A DNA stretch of 7,294 nt from Myxococcota bacterium (GTDB taxonomy: Bacteria > Myxococcota_C > UBA6777). Shown here piece after piece: positions 7,014-7,294 of this stretch. The stretch lies in NCBI GenBank assembly GCA_023150835.1, contig JAKLKB010000198.1, positions 1-7,294 on the forward strand. Direction: 5' to 3'. The notes below the pieces were generated by a model. It was given only the letters and a program-made list of their open reading frames with translations, did not search any database and was not told the origin of the DNA. A program made the translations under genes and the position numbers. Each line of letters begins with the position of its first letter. Position 1 is the first letter of the stretch.

Positions 7014-7033
7014 GGGCGGTTCGCCAACCGCCC
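7014..7033. repeat. Perfect 8-bp hairpin, second copy
   Basis: This hairpin is identical to the one 80 bases to the left. It ends eleven bases before the G/C-rich inverted element that begins at 7044, so the two repeat families abut. Confidence 0.5.
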
Positions 7034-7043
7034 GCGCCTGAAT

Positions 7044-7215
7044 CCCCCCGTTCACGGGGGGAAGTTGGGGGTGGGTAGAAAAGGAAACGGCGATCATCCT
7101 CCACTCTCCGGTATTTCCGTCTTAACAAGGCGCGTATGGGGCAAAGCCCCATACGCGTTAGGTTAAGCGCTTGTTGGCCCCCCCACCCCAGCCCTCCCCC
7201 GTGAACAGGGGAGGG
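7044..7215. repeat. MITE-like or REP-like element with G/C-rich inverted ends
   Basis: The left end (7044-7076) and the reverse complement of the right end (7182-7213) share GTTCACGGGGG followed by a similar G-rich tract ending in TGGG, giving imperfect inverted ends of about 32 bases. Each end also folds on itself: CCCCCCG-TTCA-CGGGGGG at 7044-7061 (7 bp), and CCCTCCCC paired with GGGGAGGG at 7192-7215 (8 bp). The interior carries a long palindrome at 7121-7167. No transposase frame and no obvious target-site duplication are visible. Such sequences are often found dispersed between genes and translate as PSPVHGGGLGWG-type spurious peptides, which occur here on the minus strand. Confidence 0.5.
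7121..7167. repeat. 47-nt nested palindrome inside the inverted element
   Basis: A perfect 12-bp stem, CGCGTATGGGGC (7131-7142) with GCCCCATACGCG (7146-7157), closes on an AAA loop. Outside it, CTTAAC (7121-7126) pairs with GTTAAG (7162-7167) across a symmetric 4x4 internal loop. Both strands would form the same long hairpin. No U-run follows, so it is more likely a mobile-element core or RNA structure than a terminator. Confidence 0.5.
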
Positions 7216-7294
7216 AGCGAAAGTCGGAAGCAGCGGGGATTTTGTTTTTTCATGACACACGCTGTATGCACGACGCGCAGACGCTGCCCGTTCC
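7216..7294. other. Right edge, no supported gene
   Basis: A T-rich run lies at 7240-7250 and two ATGs follow at 7252 and 7266 on the + strand. The second opens a frame of nine codons to the window edge, but no Shine-Dalgarno precedes either. There is too little sequence to call a gene or promoter. Confidence 0.5.

Larger units (their letters stand above)
6881..7033. repeat. Two tandem 80-bp repeats, each ending in a hairpin
   Basis: Copies at 6881-6953 and 6961-7033 align without gaps at a period of 80 and differ at about seven positions, all in the first half. The second half, from TATGTCCCGATACACGGG onward, is identical and ends in the hairpin GGGCGGTT-CGCC-AACCGCCC (6934-6953 and 7014-7033). 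A conserved hairpin core with a looser flank is typical of dispersed intergenic REP-like repeats. The sequence also allows an alternative CCCG/CGGG stem that competes for the same G bases. Confidence 0.5.

Noticed and set aside
6881-7167. CRISPR array, given repeated hairpin units
   Set aside because: There are only two units with an 80-base period, no unique spacers between short identical repeats, and no cas genes in the window.
6874-7260. 128-codon minus-strand open frame with SPVHGGGLGWG and TSPRERG peptides
   Set aside because: These are translations of the G/C-rich inverted repeats and the 80-bp repeats; such peptides are common annotation artefacts.
7244-7270. Possible promoter (TTGTTT, 17 bases, TATGCA) before an ATG at 7266
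   Set aside because: Both hexamers match the consensus poorly, and the would-be start ATG lies inside or next to the -10 element.

Overview
The window reads as chromosomal DNA of a Gram-negative, GC-rich bacterium. A large HEAT-repeat protein, a PrkA-type AAA+ protein and a very cysteine-rich lipoprotein together recall Myxococcota or related former Deltaproteobacteria. This is an inference from gene style, not a taxonomic identification.

Left part, + strand: bases 2-2257 hold the 3' part of a large HEAT-like repeat protein whose start lies left of the window. Its first ~210 codons are a Ser/Thr/Ala/Pro/Glu-rich linker that includes a perfect 36-bp tandem repeat. The rest is helical repeat, built largely from two copies of a ~212-residue module spaced 243 residues apart, and it ends in a Trp-rich tail. 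After 78 nt and a good ribosome binding site comes prkA (2336-4591), a 751-residue PrkA/YeaG-family protein with an N-terminal AAA+ ATPase and the family's C-terminal domain. The two genes probably form one transcription unit.

Middle part, - strand, convergent with prkA and 25 nt away: a leftward pair, probably an operon. It encodes a Cys-rich lipoprotein (5745-6575) and then, 42 nt downstream, a single-pass membrane-anchored helical protein whose C-terminus resembles an alpha/alpha-toroid (squalene/terpene cyclase or prenyltransferase-like) repeat (4617-5702). Strong Shine-Dalgarno sequences fix both starts well inside the longest open frames.

Right part, 6576-7294: about 720 bases without a convincing gene. 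It holds an 11-bp tandem repeat, two tandem 80-bp repeats that each carry a perfect 8-bp hairpin, and a ~170-bp MITE-like or REP-like element. That element has G/C-rich inverted ends around a long nested palindrome. Open frames here are translations of repeats.

How the genes may work together: the HEAT protein is a plausible scaffold or adaptor for the PrkA ATPase, judged only from gene order. The lipoprotein and membrane protein are probably envelope partners of unknown function. Nothing links the two convergent units beyond adjacency, and no defence system, CRISPR array, tRNA or rRNA was found.
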